Positions 1 to 8,551 of a stretch of DNA of 64,000 nucleotides are shown here, piece after piece. Positions within the stretch are counted from its first letter, which is position 1. Every line of letters begins with the position of its first letter. Source of the stretch: Spongiibacter thalassae (GTDB lineage Bacteria; Pseudomonadota; Gammaproteobacteria; Pseudomonadales; Spongiibacteraceae). The DNA is taken from the NCBI RefSeq assembly GCF_012272835.1, contig NZ_JAAWWK010000001.1, positions 248,001-312,000 on the forward strand, in the 5' to 3' direction. The position numbers and the translations under genes were made by a program. The notes beneath the pieces are model-generated. The model saw nothing but the letters and a program-made list of their open reading frames with translations. It was not told the origin of the DNA and made no database searches.

Positions 1-191
1 CAGTCACTCCATTTGGTGTAGGCGCAGAGATTGCCGCCTACTTGCAGGATGAGCTGTTTGGTAGTTTGCACGCACCGGTTAAGCGAGTGGGATCGGTATT
101 TTCTCCTGTGCCCTTTTCCAAGCCGCTGGAAACTGCCTTTTTACCGAGTCACGACGACGTTATCAGCGCCGTGAAATCGACATTTAAGTGA
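1..191 (+). CDS. 2-oxoacid dehydrogenase E1 beta subunit, C-terminal end (partial)
   Basis: The open frame enters from the left edge (first full codon at 3) and stops with TGA at 189-191, giving 62 residues. The visible part has the transketolase C-terminal fold signature of E1-beta subunits: a glycine-rich turn (VTPFGVGAEIAAYL) and the late segment VKRVGSVFSPVPFSKPLE, which matches the usual 'R-x-x-x-x-x-x-P-x-P-x-x-x-x-L-E' of PdhB/AcoB/BkdA2 proteins. It lies 9 bp before a lipoyl-domain gene and an E2 catalytic gene, so it very probably supplies the decarboxylase half of the same complex. Which 2-oxoacid (pyruvate, acetoin, branched-chain) is used cannot be told from this fragment. Confidence 0.85.
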   Translation, partial: VTPFGVGAEIAAYLQDELFGSLHAPVKRVGSVFSPVPFSKPLETAFLPSHDDVISAVKSTFK

Positions 192-200
192 GGATGGGAT

Positions 201-434
201 ATGGCCACAGAAGTGAAATTTCCGAAAATCGGGTTCTCTATGGACGAAGGCGTGCTGGCAGAGTGGTATGTCAGTGATGGCGCGACAGTCAGCGAGGGGC
301 AGTCGATTTATGGTCTTGAATCCGAGAAGTCGGTTCAGGAGGTCGAGTCGCCTGCCAGTGGCGTGATCAAGCTGATTGGCAAGGCGGGAGAAACCTACTC
401 AGTGGGCGATGTTATCGCCACCATAGAAAGTTAA
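201..434 (+). CDS. Free-standing lipoyl-carrier domain protein
   Basis: A 77-residue protein that is nothing but one biotinyl/lipoyl domain. The modification loop is ESEKS with Lys43 as the predicted lipoylated residue, at the place expected for an approximately 80-residue lipoyl domain, and the domain closes with the usual GDVIATIES end. In standard complexes this domain is the N-terminal part of E2; here it ends at a true stop and the catalytic domain follows as another gene 20 bp later. There is no Ala/Pro-rich linker and no peripheral-subunit-binding domain. It should carry the acyl group between the E1 encoded just upstream and the E2 catalytic protein just downstream. Confidence 0.85.
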   Translation: MATEVKFPKIGFSMDEGVLAEWYVSDGATVSEGQSIYGLESEKSVQEVESPASGVIKLIGKAGETYSVGDVIATIES

Positions 435-454
435 GGCGGGAATTGGAAAGGCAC

Positions 455-1207
455 ATGTCTGAAAAAAATACTGCAATAGGCGCCAACCTGCCGGCTTGGC
501 CGGACGTTGACCACCGGATTTTTGGCGAAGTCGAAGAACAGCTCGTCAGTAAGGTACAACAATTAGTAGGGGCGTTTTTACACCGCAACTGGTTGGGGAT
601 ACCCCACGTTACCCATAATGACGATGTGGATATCACCGATGTGGAGGGCTTTCGCAAGGGCTTGTCGCCGAAACCCAGTATTTTGCCTTTTTTAATGAAG
701 GCTATGGTCGAGGCCATGAGGGAATATCCTCAATTCAACGCGTCACTGAGTAAGGATCAAAGCCGCCTGATCTGTAAGCGTTATTTTAATATCGGTTTCG
801 CCGCAGACACACCGAATGGCCTGCTTGTACCGGTAGTCAAGAATGTCGATGGCAAATCCATCGCGGAGCTGTCTGCGGAGATTCTTGATAAATCGCAGCG
901 CGCTCGGGAAAAAGGCCTGCCCATGTCGGAAATGTCAGGTGGCGGAATTACGGTAAGCGCATTGGGCTCCATTGGTGGTACATCGTTTACACCGATCATC
1001 AATGCCCCTGAGGTCGCAATACTTGGAGCGACCAAGGCCGTTTGGAAGCCAACGCGGGGAGAAGGCGGCGAGATAGAGTGGCGCTATATGCTGCCCCTCT
1101 CCTTAAGCTACGACCACCGAGTCATTAATGGCGCTGACGCTGCCCGGTTCCTCAGTTATCTGGGAAAAATCATCGCCGATCCAAAATACTATAACAACTG
1201 GAGTTAA
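455..1207 (+). CDS. 2-oxoacid dehydrogenase E2, catalytic acyltransferase domain only (AceF-like)
   Basis: About 250 residues covering only the chloramphenicol-acetyltransferase-like catalytic domain of E2. The opening (LPAWPDVDHRIFGEVEE, then RNWLGIPHVTHNDD) closely follows the start of the catalytic domain of E. coli AceF, and the catalytic motif is DHRVINGAD with His221. ATG455 is preferred over an in-frame TTG at 443 because GGAAAGG lies just before it. No lipoyl domain and no E1/E3-binding domain are present. Known family members transfer the acyl group from lipoyl-lysine to CoA. With the preceding genes it forms a split E1-beta/lipoyl/E2 set; no E3 is visible in the window. Confidence 0.85.
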   Translation: MSEKNTAIGANLPAWPDVDHRIFGEVEEQLVSKVQQLVGAFLHRNWLGIPHVTHNDDVDITDVEGFRKGLSPKPSILPFLMKAMVEAMREYPQFNASLSKDQSRLICKRYFNIGFAADTPNGLLVPVVKNVDGKSIAELSAEILDKSQRAREKGLPMSEMSGGGITVSALGSIGGTSFTPIINAPEVAILGATKAVWKPTRGEGGEIEWRYMLPLSLSYDHRVINGADAARFLSYLGKIIADPKYYNNWS

Positions 1208-1209
1208 TC

Positions 1210-2151
1210 ATGACGTCTATAAGATTCGATCAGCAGGTAGCCGTAGTCACCGGAGCGGGTGGCGGCTTGGGAAGAACCTATGCACTTGAACTGGCTGCCC
1301 GTGGTGCTGCGGTAGTAGTGAACGATCTCGGTGGTAATATCTCAGGTGATGGGGCAGGAACCTCCATGGCTGACAGTGTTGTCGCGGAAATCCTTGCCGC
1401 CGGGGGCAAAGCCGTTGCAAATTACGATTCGGTTGCGGACAGCAAAGGCGCAGATGCCATTATCCAAACCGCTTTGGACAAGTTTGGTCGAGTCGATATT
1501 GTGATTAACAATGCCGGCAATTTACGTAATGCCTATATCGACAAGCTCAGCGATGACGATATTGATTCACTGCATTCGGTACACCTCAAGGGTTCACTGT
1601 ATGTGAGTCGAGCGGCCTTCCATCACATGAAACAGCAGGGATATGGTCGAATCCTGTTTACCTCGTCGGCAGCAGGTGTTTTCGGTAACCCGGAACAGGC
1701 CGCTTACGCCGCAGCTAAAGCCGGCATGGTTGGGCTAACAAATGTATTTGGTATTGAAGGCGAAGCTCACGGTATCAAGACCAATACGCTGCTGCCGATG
1801 GCAGCAAGTCGCATGGCCGAGAAAATGGACCCGGCCCAGTTGCAGCAATTCGCTGAGCTTAATGCCACCTTCGGCAATGCGCTTACGCCAGACTATATTA
1901 CGCCGTTAGTTGTATATTTGGTGAGCCGTGAGTGCGAAGCAAATAAAAGCATTTACTCTGCCGTTGCCGGTCGCTTCGCCAAGGTCGTCATCGGACTGAC
2001 CAAGGGTTGGCTTGGACCCCGGGATGCGCCGGCGTCGGTTGAAGATGTCGCTGCCCACTTTGCCGACATTGAAGACCAGACAGTGGTCGATGAACCCTGT
2101 AGTTTGGTCGACGAACTACAAATAATTGCCAAACACGTGCGCGCGGAATAA
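1210..2151 (+). CDS. SDR, (3R)-hydroxyacyl-CoA dehydrogenase-like (MFE-2 type)
   Basis: A 313-residue short-chain dehydrogenase. The NAD(P) motif TGAGGGLG near residue 16 is followed by VVVNDLGG, the pattern typical of the dehydrogenase part of peroxisomal multifunctional enzyme 2 and its bacterial relatives; NNAGNL and the catalytic YAAAK are also present. The protein is longer than a classical 250-residue SDR, with a C-terminal extension of about 60 residues, as in the MFE-2 group. It starts 2 bp after the E2 gene, so it is cotranscribed. The likely role is oxidation of a 3-hydroxyacyl-CoA in side-chain or ring-derived acid breakdown; the exact acyl chain is unknown. Confidence 0.75.
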   Translation: MTSIRFDQQVAVVTGAGGGLGRTYALELAARGAAVVVNDLGGNISGDGAGTSMADSVVAEILAAGGKAVANYDSVADSKGADAIIQTALDKFGRVDIVINNAGNLRNAYIDKLSDDDIDSLHSVHLKGSLYVSRAAFHHMKQQGYGRILFTSSAAGVFGNPEQAAYAAAKAGMVGLTNVFGIEGEAHGIKTNTLLPMAASRMAEKMDPAQLQQFAELNATFGNALTPDYITPLVVYLVSRECEANKSIYSAVAGRFAKVVIGLTKGWLGPRDAPASVEDVAAHFADIEDQTVVDEPCSLVDELQIIAKHVRAE

Positions 2152-2194
2152 ATGACGCGGTAATTTTTGCGACGTTCAGAATTGGAGAAAAATG

Positions 2195-3403
2195 ATGAGT
2201 GCTGAAGTAGCGAATATTCCAGACCACGTGCCCAGCGACAGGGTAGTGGATTTCGATTTTTACAAAATGGATTTCGGTTCAGGGGATGTACAGCAAGCCT
2301 GGAAGCGAATTCAGGATTCCAGCCCGGACATTTTCTGGACGCCCCATAACGGGGGACATTGGGTTGGTGTGCGCGGAGATATTATTAAGGAAGTTGAACT
2401 CGACCACGAGCACTTTTCCCACCGCCAGTTTACTATCCCGTGGATGAACTCCCCCGTGCCTGCTTTGCCGCTGTGCCTGGATCCGCCTGAGCATGCCCCT
2501 GTCCGTGCTTTGATTAATCCGGCGATGTCCCCAAGGGCATTGGTCGCGCTGAGCGCGCGCGCGCAGCAAGTCTGTGAGGAACTTATCAGCAAGATCGCCG
2601 AAAAAGGTGAATGCGAATTTGTTAGCGAGTTCGGTTCTGTGCTACCCATTGAGGTTTTCCTGAGCATTGTCGACTTGCCGGCCAGCGACCGCGAGATGCT
2701 GTTGCCTCTGGCTGATGTCATTGTTCGAGAGCAGGATCCCGATGTTCGACTGCAAGCACAGATAAAAGTCAGCGAGTACCTGATTGGCTGGATCGACCGT
2801 CGAAGCAAAGAGCCGGGCGAGGATCTTATCAGCAAGATCACTCAGGCAAAGGTGGGGGGGCAGCCTCTGTCGCAGATGGAAGTCCTGGGCTTGTGCTCGC
2901 TGGTTCTGATCGGGGGACTCGACACCGTCGCGTCGATGATGGGCTTTATTGCACGGTTTTTGGCGCTGCATCCAGAGCACCGCCAACAGCTGCTTGATAA
3001 CCCGGATCTTCTGGAGGAAGACCGAATTCTAGAGGAGCTGATGCGCCGGCACGCTCTGCCAAATACCAGCCGTTACATTGTCAGTGATTATGAATTTCGC
3101 GGAGTCTCTTTAAAGGCCGGCGAAAATATCCTCATTCCAACTTGCCTGTATGGTTTGGACGAACGAATCGTCGATAACCCTCTTGAGGTGGATTTTTCTC
3201 GTCCTGCACCGATTCCCCAGGCAGGCTTTGGCAATGGGCCGCACCGCTGTCCCGGCGCGATGCTCGCGAAGCGAGAAGTGCGGATATTTCTGAAAGAGTG
3301 GCTCAAGCACATCCCTCATTTCAGAGTGAAACAAGGTACTACGCCGAAGATGGCCAGTGGCTCGGTCAACGGTATTCTGAAACTCGAACTCGAGTGGGAT
3401 TGA
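2195..3403 (+). CDS. Cytochrome P450, P450cam (CYP101)-like
   Basis: About 400 residues. The N-terminal half tracks P450cam closely: VVDFDFYKMD, then NGGHWVGVRGDIIKE, then LDPPEHAPVRAL. The I-helix oxygen-activation segment is LIGGLDTVASM (Asp-Thr pair as in P450cam Asp251-Thr252), the K-helix motif is present (ELMRR), and the haem loop is FGNGPHRCPG with the cysteine ligand near residue 352. The position of camphor-binding Tyr96, counted back from the DPP motif, is Val here, so camphor is unlikely. ATG2195 is favoured over ATG2192 by its 7-bp distance from GGAG. No ferredoxin or ferredoxin reductase gene is nearby. The expected role is stereospecific hydroxylation of a terpenoid-like substrate. 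Confidence 0.88.
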   Translation: MSAEVANIPDHVPSDRVVDFDFYKMDFGSGDVQQAWKRIQDSSPDIFWTPHNGGHWVGVRGDIIKEVELDHEHFSHRQFTIPWMNSPVPALPLCLDPPEHAPVRALINPAMSPRALVALSARAQQVCEELISKIAEKGECEFVSEFGSVLPIEVFLSIVDLPASDREMLLPLADVIVREQDPDVRLQAQIKVSEYLIGWIDRRSKEPGEDLISKITQAKVGGQPLSQMEVLGLCSLVLIGGLDTVASMMGFIARFLALHPEHRQQLLDNPDLLEEDRILEELMRRHALPNTSRYIVSDYEFRGVSLKAGENILIPTCLYGLDERIVDNPLEVDFSRPAPIPQAGFGNGPHRCPGAMLAKREVRIFLKEWLKHIPHFRVKQGTTPKMASGSVNGILKLELEWD

Positions 3404-3405
3404 GA

Positions 3406-4551
3406 ATGCATTTCGCTATGGCGGAAAAGGTAGACCAGGCTATCGCCGCGGCGATTGGGCGCGGTGAAGTGGGCATACAGGTCGCGGCCTATCATAACGG
3501 CGAGCTGGTGCTGGATACCTGGGGTGGTCTGGCAGATCCGCAACGCAATATACCGGTGGATGGCGACACGTTATTTAATGTGTACTCGGTGACCAAGGCG
3601 GTGGCGGCAACAGCACTGCATATACAGGTTGACCGTGGGCTGGTGGATTACGATGCACGAGTTGCCGACTATTGGCCTGAGTATGCCGCGAATGGAAAAG
3701 GAGCGACCACGGTAAGGGACGTGCTCACCCACCGCGCCGGTGTTCCGCAGATGCCCGATGCAGTAACCCCGGAATTGATGTGTGATTGGGAGTGGATGAC
3801 AACGGCCATAGCCGATCTGGCCCCGCTAGCCGAGCCCGGTAGCAAGACACTTTACCTGTCGATGACATTTGGCTGGATTATTGGCGAGCTGGTGCGTCGC
3901 ACTGACCCACAGGCGCGTTCGCTGGGAACCTTCATCAAGGAGGAAATTGCCGAGCCATTGGGTATAACTGATTTATGGGTTGGTCTACCTGATGACGCAC
4001 TTCCCCGTGTTGCGGTTCAAAAAAACGAAATGCAAGAGCCGCCAGCCGACATGTTGCCGCCTTTGTTTCTGGCATCTATGCCCCCGCAGGTCGCCCTGAC
4101 CCCTGCGGTATTCGAGCTGCCGGAGGTTCGGCGGGCGGAGGTTGCCGGTGTTGGCGGCATTTTCAATGCGCGTAGCGAAGCGCGGTTCTGGGCCATGTTG
4201 GCCGGTGGCGGCGCATTGGGCGACGTGCGCTTGCTGTCACAAAAACTGGTGGATAGCTTGCGTACACCCAGAATCAACAGTGAGGAACCGGACCCAGTCA
4301 TGTTCGGTATTCCGCTACCGATTAGTTCGGGGGGATTCTGGTTGGGCGGGGATTACCCGCCTGTGTGTAGCGTCGGAAACCCCCGTGCAATTTGCCATCC
4401 TGGGCAGGGAAACTCGATCGGCTGGGCTGATATCGACAACAATCTTTCGGTGGCGATCTGCCATAACCGCTTGTACAACCCCCATTCTGTCGATGACGAC
4501 CCGCTCTTTCCTATTGCCAGGGCCATACGCGAGTGCCTCGGATTAGACTGA
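3406..4551 (+). CDS. Serine hydrolase of the beta-lactamase/EstB family
   Basis: About 381 residues from ATG3406, two bases after the P450 stop; the open frame extends further upstream but only inside the P450 gene. The class C beta-lactamase/DD-peptidase fold is shown by SVTK (Ser-x-x-Lys nucleophile motif), the later YLSMTFGWIIGE that matches the Tyr-x-x motif region of EstB-type esterases, and HPGQGNSIGWAD near the C-terminus in the KTG-like position. No signal peptide is visible, so it is probably a cytoplasmic esterase or lactonase rather than an antibiotic-resistance enzyme. Its place between two P450 genes suggests hydrolysis of an ester or lactone formed in the same pathway. Confidence 0.75.
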   Translation: MHFAMAEKVDQAIAAAIGRGEVGIQVAAYHNGELVLDTWGGLADPQRNIPVDGDTLFNVYSVTKAVAATALHIQVDRGLVDYDARVADYWPEYAANGKGATTVRDVLTHRAGVPQMPDAVTPELMCDWEWMTTAIADLAPLAEPGSKTLYLSMTFGWIIGELVRRTDPQARSLGTFIKEEIAEPLGITDLWVGLPDDALPRVAVQKNEMQEPPADMLPPLFLASMPPQVALTPAVFELPEVRRAEVAGVGGIFNARSEARFWAMLAGGGALGDVRLLSQKLVDSLRTPRINSEEPDPVMFGIPLPISSGGFWLGGDYPPVCSVGNPRAICHPGQGNSIGWADIDNNLSVAICHNRLYNPHSVDDDPLFPIARAIRECLGLD

Positions 4552-4588
4552 TGAAACGTCCGTTGAATTCAGCACCAGGAGTTTCATC
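4550..4588 (+). repeat. Inverted repeat GATGAAAC / GTTTCATC at the esterase stop
   Basis: Perfect 8-bp arms at 4550-4557 and 4581-4588 with a 23-nt loop, overlapping the stop codon of the esterase gene and lying 79 bp before the next P450. There is no T-tract after it, so it is not a classical terminator; it could stabilise or attenuate the mRNA between the two genes. Confidence 0.3.
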
Positions 4589-4666
4589 TGCGTGGCAGTG
4601 CTGCGCCAAAAGCAAATAAAAATGCAGGTGTATTTCTGCACATGAGTACCTATTTGGAGTGAAGCT

Positions 4667-5917
4667 ATGAGCCTGACGATTCGTATAGAGGACTTTGACG
4701 GTGACTACGACCCCTTTACCGGGCAATTGGTCATGGGTAAGGAAGAAATGGTCACTGATCTCTATGGTGAGTTACAGCGTCGCTTGGGAGAGGGGCCCGT
4801 ACACGATATTGATATACGGGATATGTTTGGAATACCCCGTGATGAGACCCTGACAACGGTTCGCGGAGTGACGGTGCTCGGTCATGACCTGGTCAAAACC
4901 GTATTGAACGATCCTGCAACCTACTCCAATACTATCTACCAGAACTTCCTGGGTGCGGCCTTTGGTCCGTCGATTACGACGATAGACCCACCGATACATG
5001 GGCGCTACAGGCGCATATTTCAGAAGGCCTTTTTGCCAGGGGTTATTCAGAAGTTCAAGGATGAGCGGGTTCCCAATGTTATCAACGATTTGGTAGATCA
5101 GTTCGCTGATAAAGGCAAAGCGGAACTGGTCACCGCGTTTACTCGGCATTTTGCGTTCAATTTTATCAACGAATTATTGGAACTGCCGCTGGAGGATCGA
5201 GGAGTATTTCATCGACTGGCGGTCGGTCAATTGGCGGTATCATATGACCCGCCACGCGGGGCAGAGGCGACCCGAAAACTGCGTAGTTATCTGGAGCAGC
5301 TTGTAGACCAGCGCCGGGAAAATCCTATCAGTGACAATGATTTTATCCACACAATCGCCACTGCCGAGGTCGACGGTGAGCGGCTGCCAAACGATGTGGT
5401 GGTAGCCTTTTTTCGCCAATTAATGAACGCAGGCGGAGATACCAGTTACCACGGGCTGGGCAATATCCTGGCAGGTTTGCTCACCAACCCCACGCAACTG
5501 GAAGCCATACGCAATAACAGAGAACTTGTACCCAAGGCGATAGAGGAAGGCCTGCGTTGGGAATGCCCGGTCACAACCCTGTTCCGAAATCCGACGGTTC
5601 CGGTCACATTGGGAGATGTCGAGGTCTCTACCAGCGACTACCTCAACGTGATGATCGCGTCAGCCAATCGCGACCCCGATGTATGGGACCGCCCGCACGA
5701 ATTCGATGTTCATCGCGACCGTCGCCATCTGGCCTTTGGCTCAGGCGCACATATTTGCATTGGACAGCATCTGGCGAGAATGGAAATGGTTGTTGCCATC
5801 AATATATTGTTGGATCGCCTGCCCAACCTGAAGCTGGACCCGAATTGTGCGCCGCCGACCATACATGGCCTTATTCTGCGTGGCCCCGATGCGCTGAATG
5901 TTGAGTTCGATCAGTGA
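4667..5917 (+). CDS. Cytochrome P450 (second, distinct family)
   Basis: A 416-residue soluble P450. The I-helix motif is NAGGDTSYHG (acid-alcohol pair Asp-Thr), the ExxR region is EEGLRWECP, and the haem loop is FGSGAHICIG with ligand Cys364. The sequence is clearly different from the P450cam-like neighbour: it has a longer N-terminus and HGRYRRIFQKAF in the C-helix region. The start ATG4667 has GGAGTG 8 bp upstream. It follows the esterase gene by 115 bp and precedes an aldehyde dehydrogenase, which fits a sequence of hydroxylation, alcohol oxidation and aldehyde oxidation. The CYP family cannot be assigned by eye, and no redox partner is encoded nearby. Confidence 0.87.
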   Translation: MSLTIRIEDFDGDYDPFTGQLVMGKEEMVTDLYGELQRRLGEGPVHDIDIRDMFGIPRDETLTTVRGVTVLGHDLVKTVLNDPATYSNTIYQNFLGAAFGPSITTIDPPIHGRYRRIFQKAFLPGVIQKFKDERVPNVINDLVDQFADKGKAELVTAFTRHFAFNFINELLELPLEDRGVFHRLAVGQLAVSYDPPRGAEATRKLRSYLEQLVDQRRENPISDNDFIHTIATAEVDGERLPNDVVVAFFRQLMNAGGDTSYHGLGNILAGLLTNPTQLEAIRNNRELVPKAIEEGLRWECPVTTLFRNPTVPVTLGDVEVSTSDYLNVMIASANRDPDVWDRPHEFDVHRDRRHLAFGSGAHICIGQHLARMEMVVAINILLDRLPNLKLDPNCAPPTIHGLILRGPDALNVEFDQ

Positions 5918-6016
5918 TCGCCAGCGCCCAGTGAAGATCAGTTCGTCATTGACTTTGATAGTGCAGGTTCGACAACGGGGATATTCGCCCGTCGTGAACA
6001 TCGAAGAGACAGGATT

Positions 6017-7408
6017 ATGTTGAAACAACGTTTAACCACCATTAGAAATGCCGCAATCCAGGAGGGGTATACCTCGTATGAGGTGCGCATTGGCCGCCTG
6101 AAGAAACTGGACGCTATTCTGGTTGACCATCAATCCGCACTGATAGAGGCCGCCGACAAGGATTTTAATGGCCGTCCGGCTATTCAAACCAGAATGGAAA
6201 TATTTGGTGCGCTGGAATCCATACGCTATACCACCAAAAATCTGAAGCGTTGGATGAAGCCCGATAAGCGTGATGTGCCATTTATCAATCGTCTTACCGG
6301 TGCGAGTGCGGAGATACTGCACCAGCCTCTGGGTGTGGTCGGTGTGGTCGCACCGTGGAACTTTCCCTACGTACTTTCTCTCGGCGCATTGGCGGGGGTC
6401 TTTGCAGGCGGCAATCGAGCAATGCTGAAGCCCTCCGAGCTATGCCCTAACGTGTCAGCCTTACTGGCGGAGTTAATCGGCGAAAAGTTCGATAAAACCG
6501 AACTTGATGTGGTGCTTGGTGGCCCCGAGGTCGGGCAGGAGTTTTGTAGCCTTGCCTTTGACCATTTGCTTTTTACCGGAGCGCCCTCTATCGCGAGTCA
6601 TGTCATGCGGGCAGCGGCGGAAAATCTCGTGCCAATGACCCTGGAACTGGGAGGTAAGTGCCCGGTAGTGGTCAGTGATAGTGGAGACCTCGACCTGGCA
6701 GTGGACAGAATAATGTGGGGCAAGGTGCAAAACGCCGGGCAGATATGTCTCGCGCCAGACTACGTTTTTGTACCACAGCGATATGTAGAGGAGTTTTTGA
6801 GCAGGGCCCGTGAAAAAATTGCAGCGTGGCACAATAAGCCCGAACACGACGCGCATTTCTGTTCGATAATCAATGATCGCCATTTGCAGCGGCTTCAGGG
6901 CTATATCGACGAGGCACAAGAAAAGGGTGCGAGGGTGGAAAGCCTGAAAACCTCTTCAATGTCGCTGCCAGGCAGGCAGATTGCGCCGCATATATTTGTT
7001 GAGCCCGCTGATGATCTTGGCGTTATGCGCGATGAGGTGTTCGGACCACTGCTTTCCCTCAAGGGCTATACCGATATTCAGCAAGTTATTGACTATATCA
7101 ACCTTCGCGAACGCCCATTGGCACTCTATTATTTCGGTAGTAACAGCAGTGAATTGGACCGCTTGAAAAAGTACACCGTATCGGGTGGGATGTCGGTCAA
7201 TGATATTGCGACCCATGCGAGCTGCGAGACCTTACCGTTGGGAGGGGTTGGGCACAGCGGCATGGGCGCTTACCATGGCTATCACGGTTTTCTGGAATTT
7301 ACCCATCCGAAAGCGATCCTGAAACAAAAGAAAATCAGTATGGCTAAATTATTCAATCCCCCTTACACAAAACGCCAGTCCAAAATTCTGGACAAGCTGA
7401 TTGGGTGA
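6017..7408 (+). CDS. Aldehyde dehydrogenase, coniferyl-aldehyde type
   Basis: A 463-residue NAD(P)-dependent aldehyde dehydrogenase of the short, membrane-associated coniferyl-aldehyde/fatty-aldehyde (CalB/ALDH3) group. It has PWNFPYVLSLG, the catalytic Glu motif LELGGKCP and the nucleophile in GQICLAP (Cys244). The C-terminal stretch with KAILKQKK and a basic, hydrophobic tail is typical of the ALDH3-like branch. A second paralogue of the same type lies at 27676-29142. It probably oxidises an aldehyde derived from P450 hydroxylation to an acid ready for CoA activation. It is the last gene of the run that starts at the left edge. Confidence 0.88.
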   Translation: MLKQRLTTIRNAAIQEGYTSYEVRIGRLKKLDAILVDHQSALIEAADKDFNGRPAIQTRMEIFGALESIRYTTKNLKRWMKPDKRDVPFINRLTGASAEILHQPLGVVGVVAPWNFPYVLSLGALAGVFAGGNRAMLKPSELCPNVSALLAELIGEKFDKTELDVVLGGPEVGQEFCSLAFDHLLFTGAPSIASHVMRAAAENLVPMTLELGGKCPVVVSDSGDLDLAVDRIMWGKVQNAGQICLAPDYVFVPQRYVEEFLSRAREKIAAWHNKPEHDAHFCSIINDRHLQRLQGYIDEAQEKGARVESLKTSSMSLPGRQIAPHIFVEPADDLGVMRDEVFGPLLSLKGYTDIQQVIDYINLRERPLALYYFGSNSSELDRLKKYTVSGGMSVNDIATHASCETLPLGGVGHSGMGAYHGYHGFLEFTHPKAILKQKKISMAKLFNPPYTKRQSKILDKLIG

Positions 7409-7439
7409 GGTACAAGAGGGTTGAGCGCTGCTTGCCAGT

Positions 7440-8438
7440 CTATAGAGAAGCAGGCTTGGCGACGTTGGCGGTAGCGGCATATTTTTCTTGCTTTCGATAA
7501 GCCATGGCAGTGCTACCCGTTTGCTCGCGGAATGCTTTGCGAAAGGATTGAACATCGCTGTAACCCACCAGTGCGGCGACCTGGTCTACAGAGCGGTCTG
7601 TTCGTGTGAGTATCGTGCAGGCCGCGTCTACTCGAAGCTTCTTTAGATAATCCCGTGGAGTCATACCAAGAAACTTGCGGAAATGCCGCAGTAATGTCTG
7701 TTGACTTACCGACATTGCCTCTGCGAGTTCGGCTATTGTTATGCCCTGAGTGAACCGAAATTCCATCCACAATTGCGCCCGGGCGGTCAGCGCATCCTCC
7801 GACACAGAGTGTTCAGGAGTTTGGTAATGTCCGGTGACTTCGCCATACCATCGAGAAACTTCCGGCGAAATAGTCTGCTCCAGAATGCGAACCATTAGAG
7901 CGTTATCGGCACCCAGCCCACATGCTGTCAGAATCCCGCGGTGCTCCACTACCATTTCCAGAGGGCAGCAGGTAATGTCGGGATAATGGCTGCGAAATTC
8001 GGAGGTGAGCTGACGCAGTATGGCGGCCTTGCCGCCATTCAACAAGCCCGATTCGGCAACCAGAAAAACACCTGTGCCCGAGGCTGAAATGATCGCGCCG
8101 CGTTCATAGTGATGGTGTAGCCACTCGTATACACGCGTGGAATTTTTAAGAATTTCCCAAAGTCTATCAGTGTTGTGAATAATAAAACTCGGTATGTGAA
8201 CGATGTCGTAGTGTCTCTCGCCTTCTATTTGCGCATCGGCGGCAACGCTGCGCCCGCAGGCCGTGTGGATTGTTCGTCCTGCGGGAGCGACCACCTGCAC
8301 TTGACTGTCCATCTCGATGGGAGCATTTCGCTGGAAAACACTATGAACCCTGTGCCTCGCCATGACGAAGGCGTCAGCAAAGGCTCCCAGGCTTGACAGA
8401 TAAACGCCGTCCATTCCCAGCAATGCGAAATTTGCCAT
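7440..8438 (-). CDS. GlxA-like AraC family regulator (DJ-1/PfpI + HTH)
   Basis: A 332-residue regulator with an N-terminal DJ-1/PfpI-like domain (about 1-190) and a C-terminal AraC/XylS HTH domain (about 220-320). The HTH shows both helices: ITIAELAEAMSVSQQTLLRHF and the signature VAALVGYSDVQSFRKAFR. The nucleophile elbow is SASGTGVF, with no cysteine where DJ-1 peptidase-like enzymes have one, so the first domain is expected to sense a ligand rather than catalyse. It is convergent with the aldehyde dehydrogenase (31 bp apart) and divergent from the PhyH dioxygenase, sharing a promoter region of about 110 bp with it; control of that gene is the natural guess. Confidence 0.85.
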   Translation of the reverse strand: MANFALLGMDGVYLSSLGAFADAFVMARHRVHSVFQRNAPIEMDSQVQVVAPAGRTIHTACGRSVAADAQIEGERHYDIVHIPSFIIHNTDRLWEILKNSTRVYEWLHHHYERGAIISASGTGVFLVAESGLLNGGKAAILRQLTSEFRSHYPDITCCPLEMVVEHRGILTACGLGADNALMVRILEQTISPEVSRWYGEVTGHYQTPEHSVSEDALTARAQLWMEFRFTQGITIAELAEAMSVSQQTLLRHFRKFLGMTPRDYLKKLRVDAACTILTRTDRSVDQVAALVGYSDVQSFRKAFREQTGSTAMAYRKQEKYAATANVAKPASL

Positions 8439-8551
8439 GTAAAAGCCCTTGAGTGTTGAAAATGCCTTTGTATTATGTCGAATTCACCCCTATTGCGCTA
8501 TGGGTTTAGGGTTCAAAATCGTTACCACTTCTTCAAGCACGGTGATGATTT

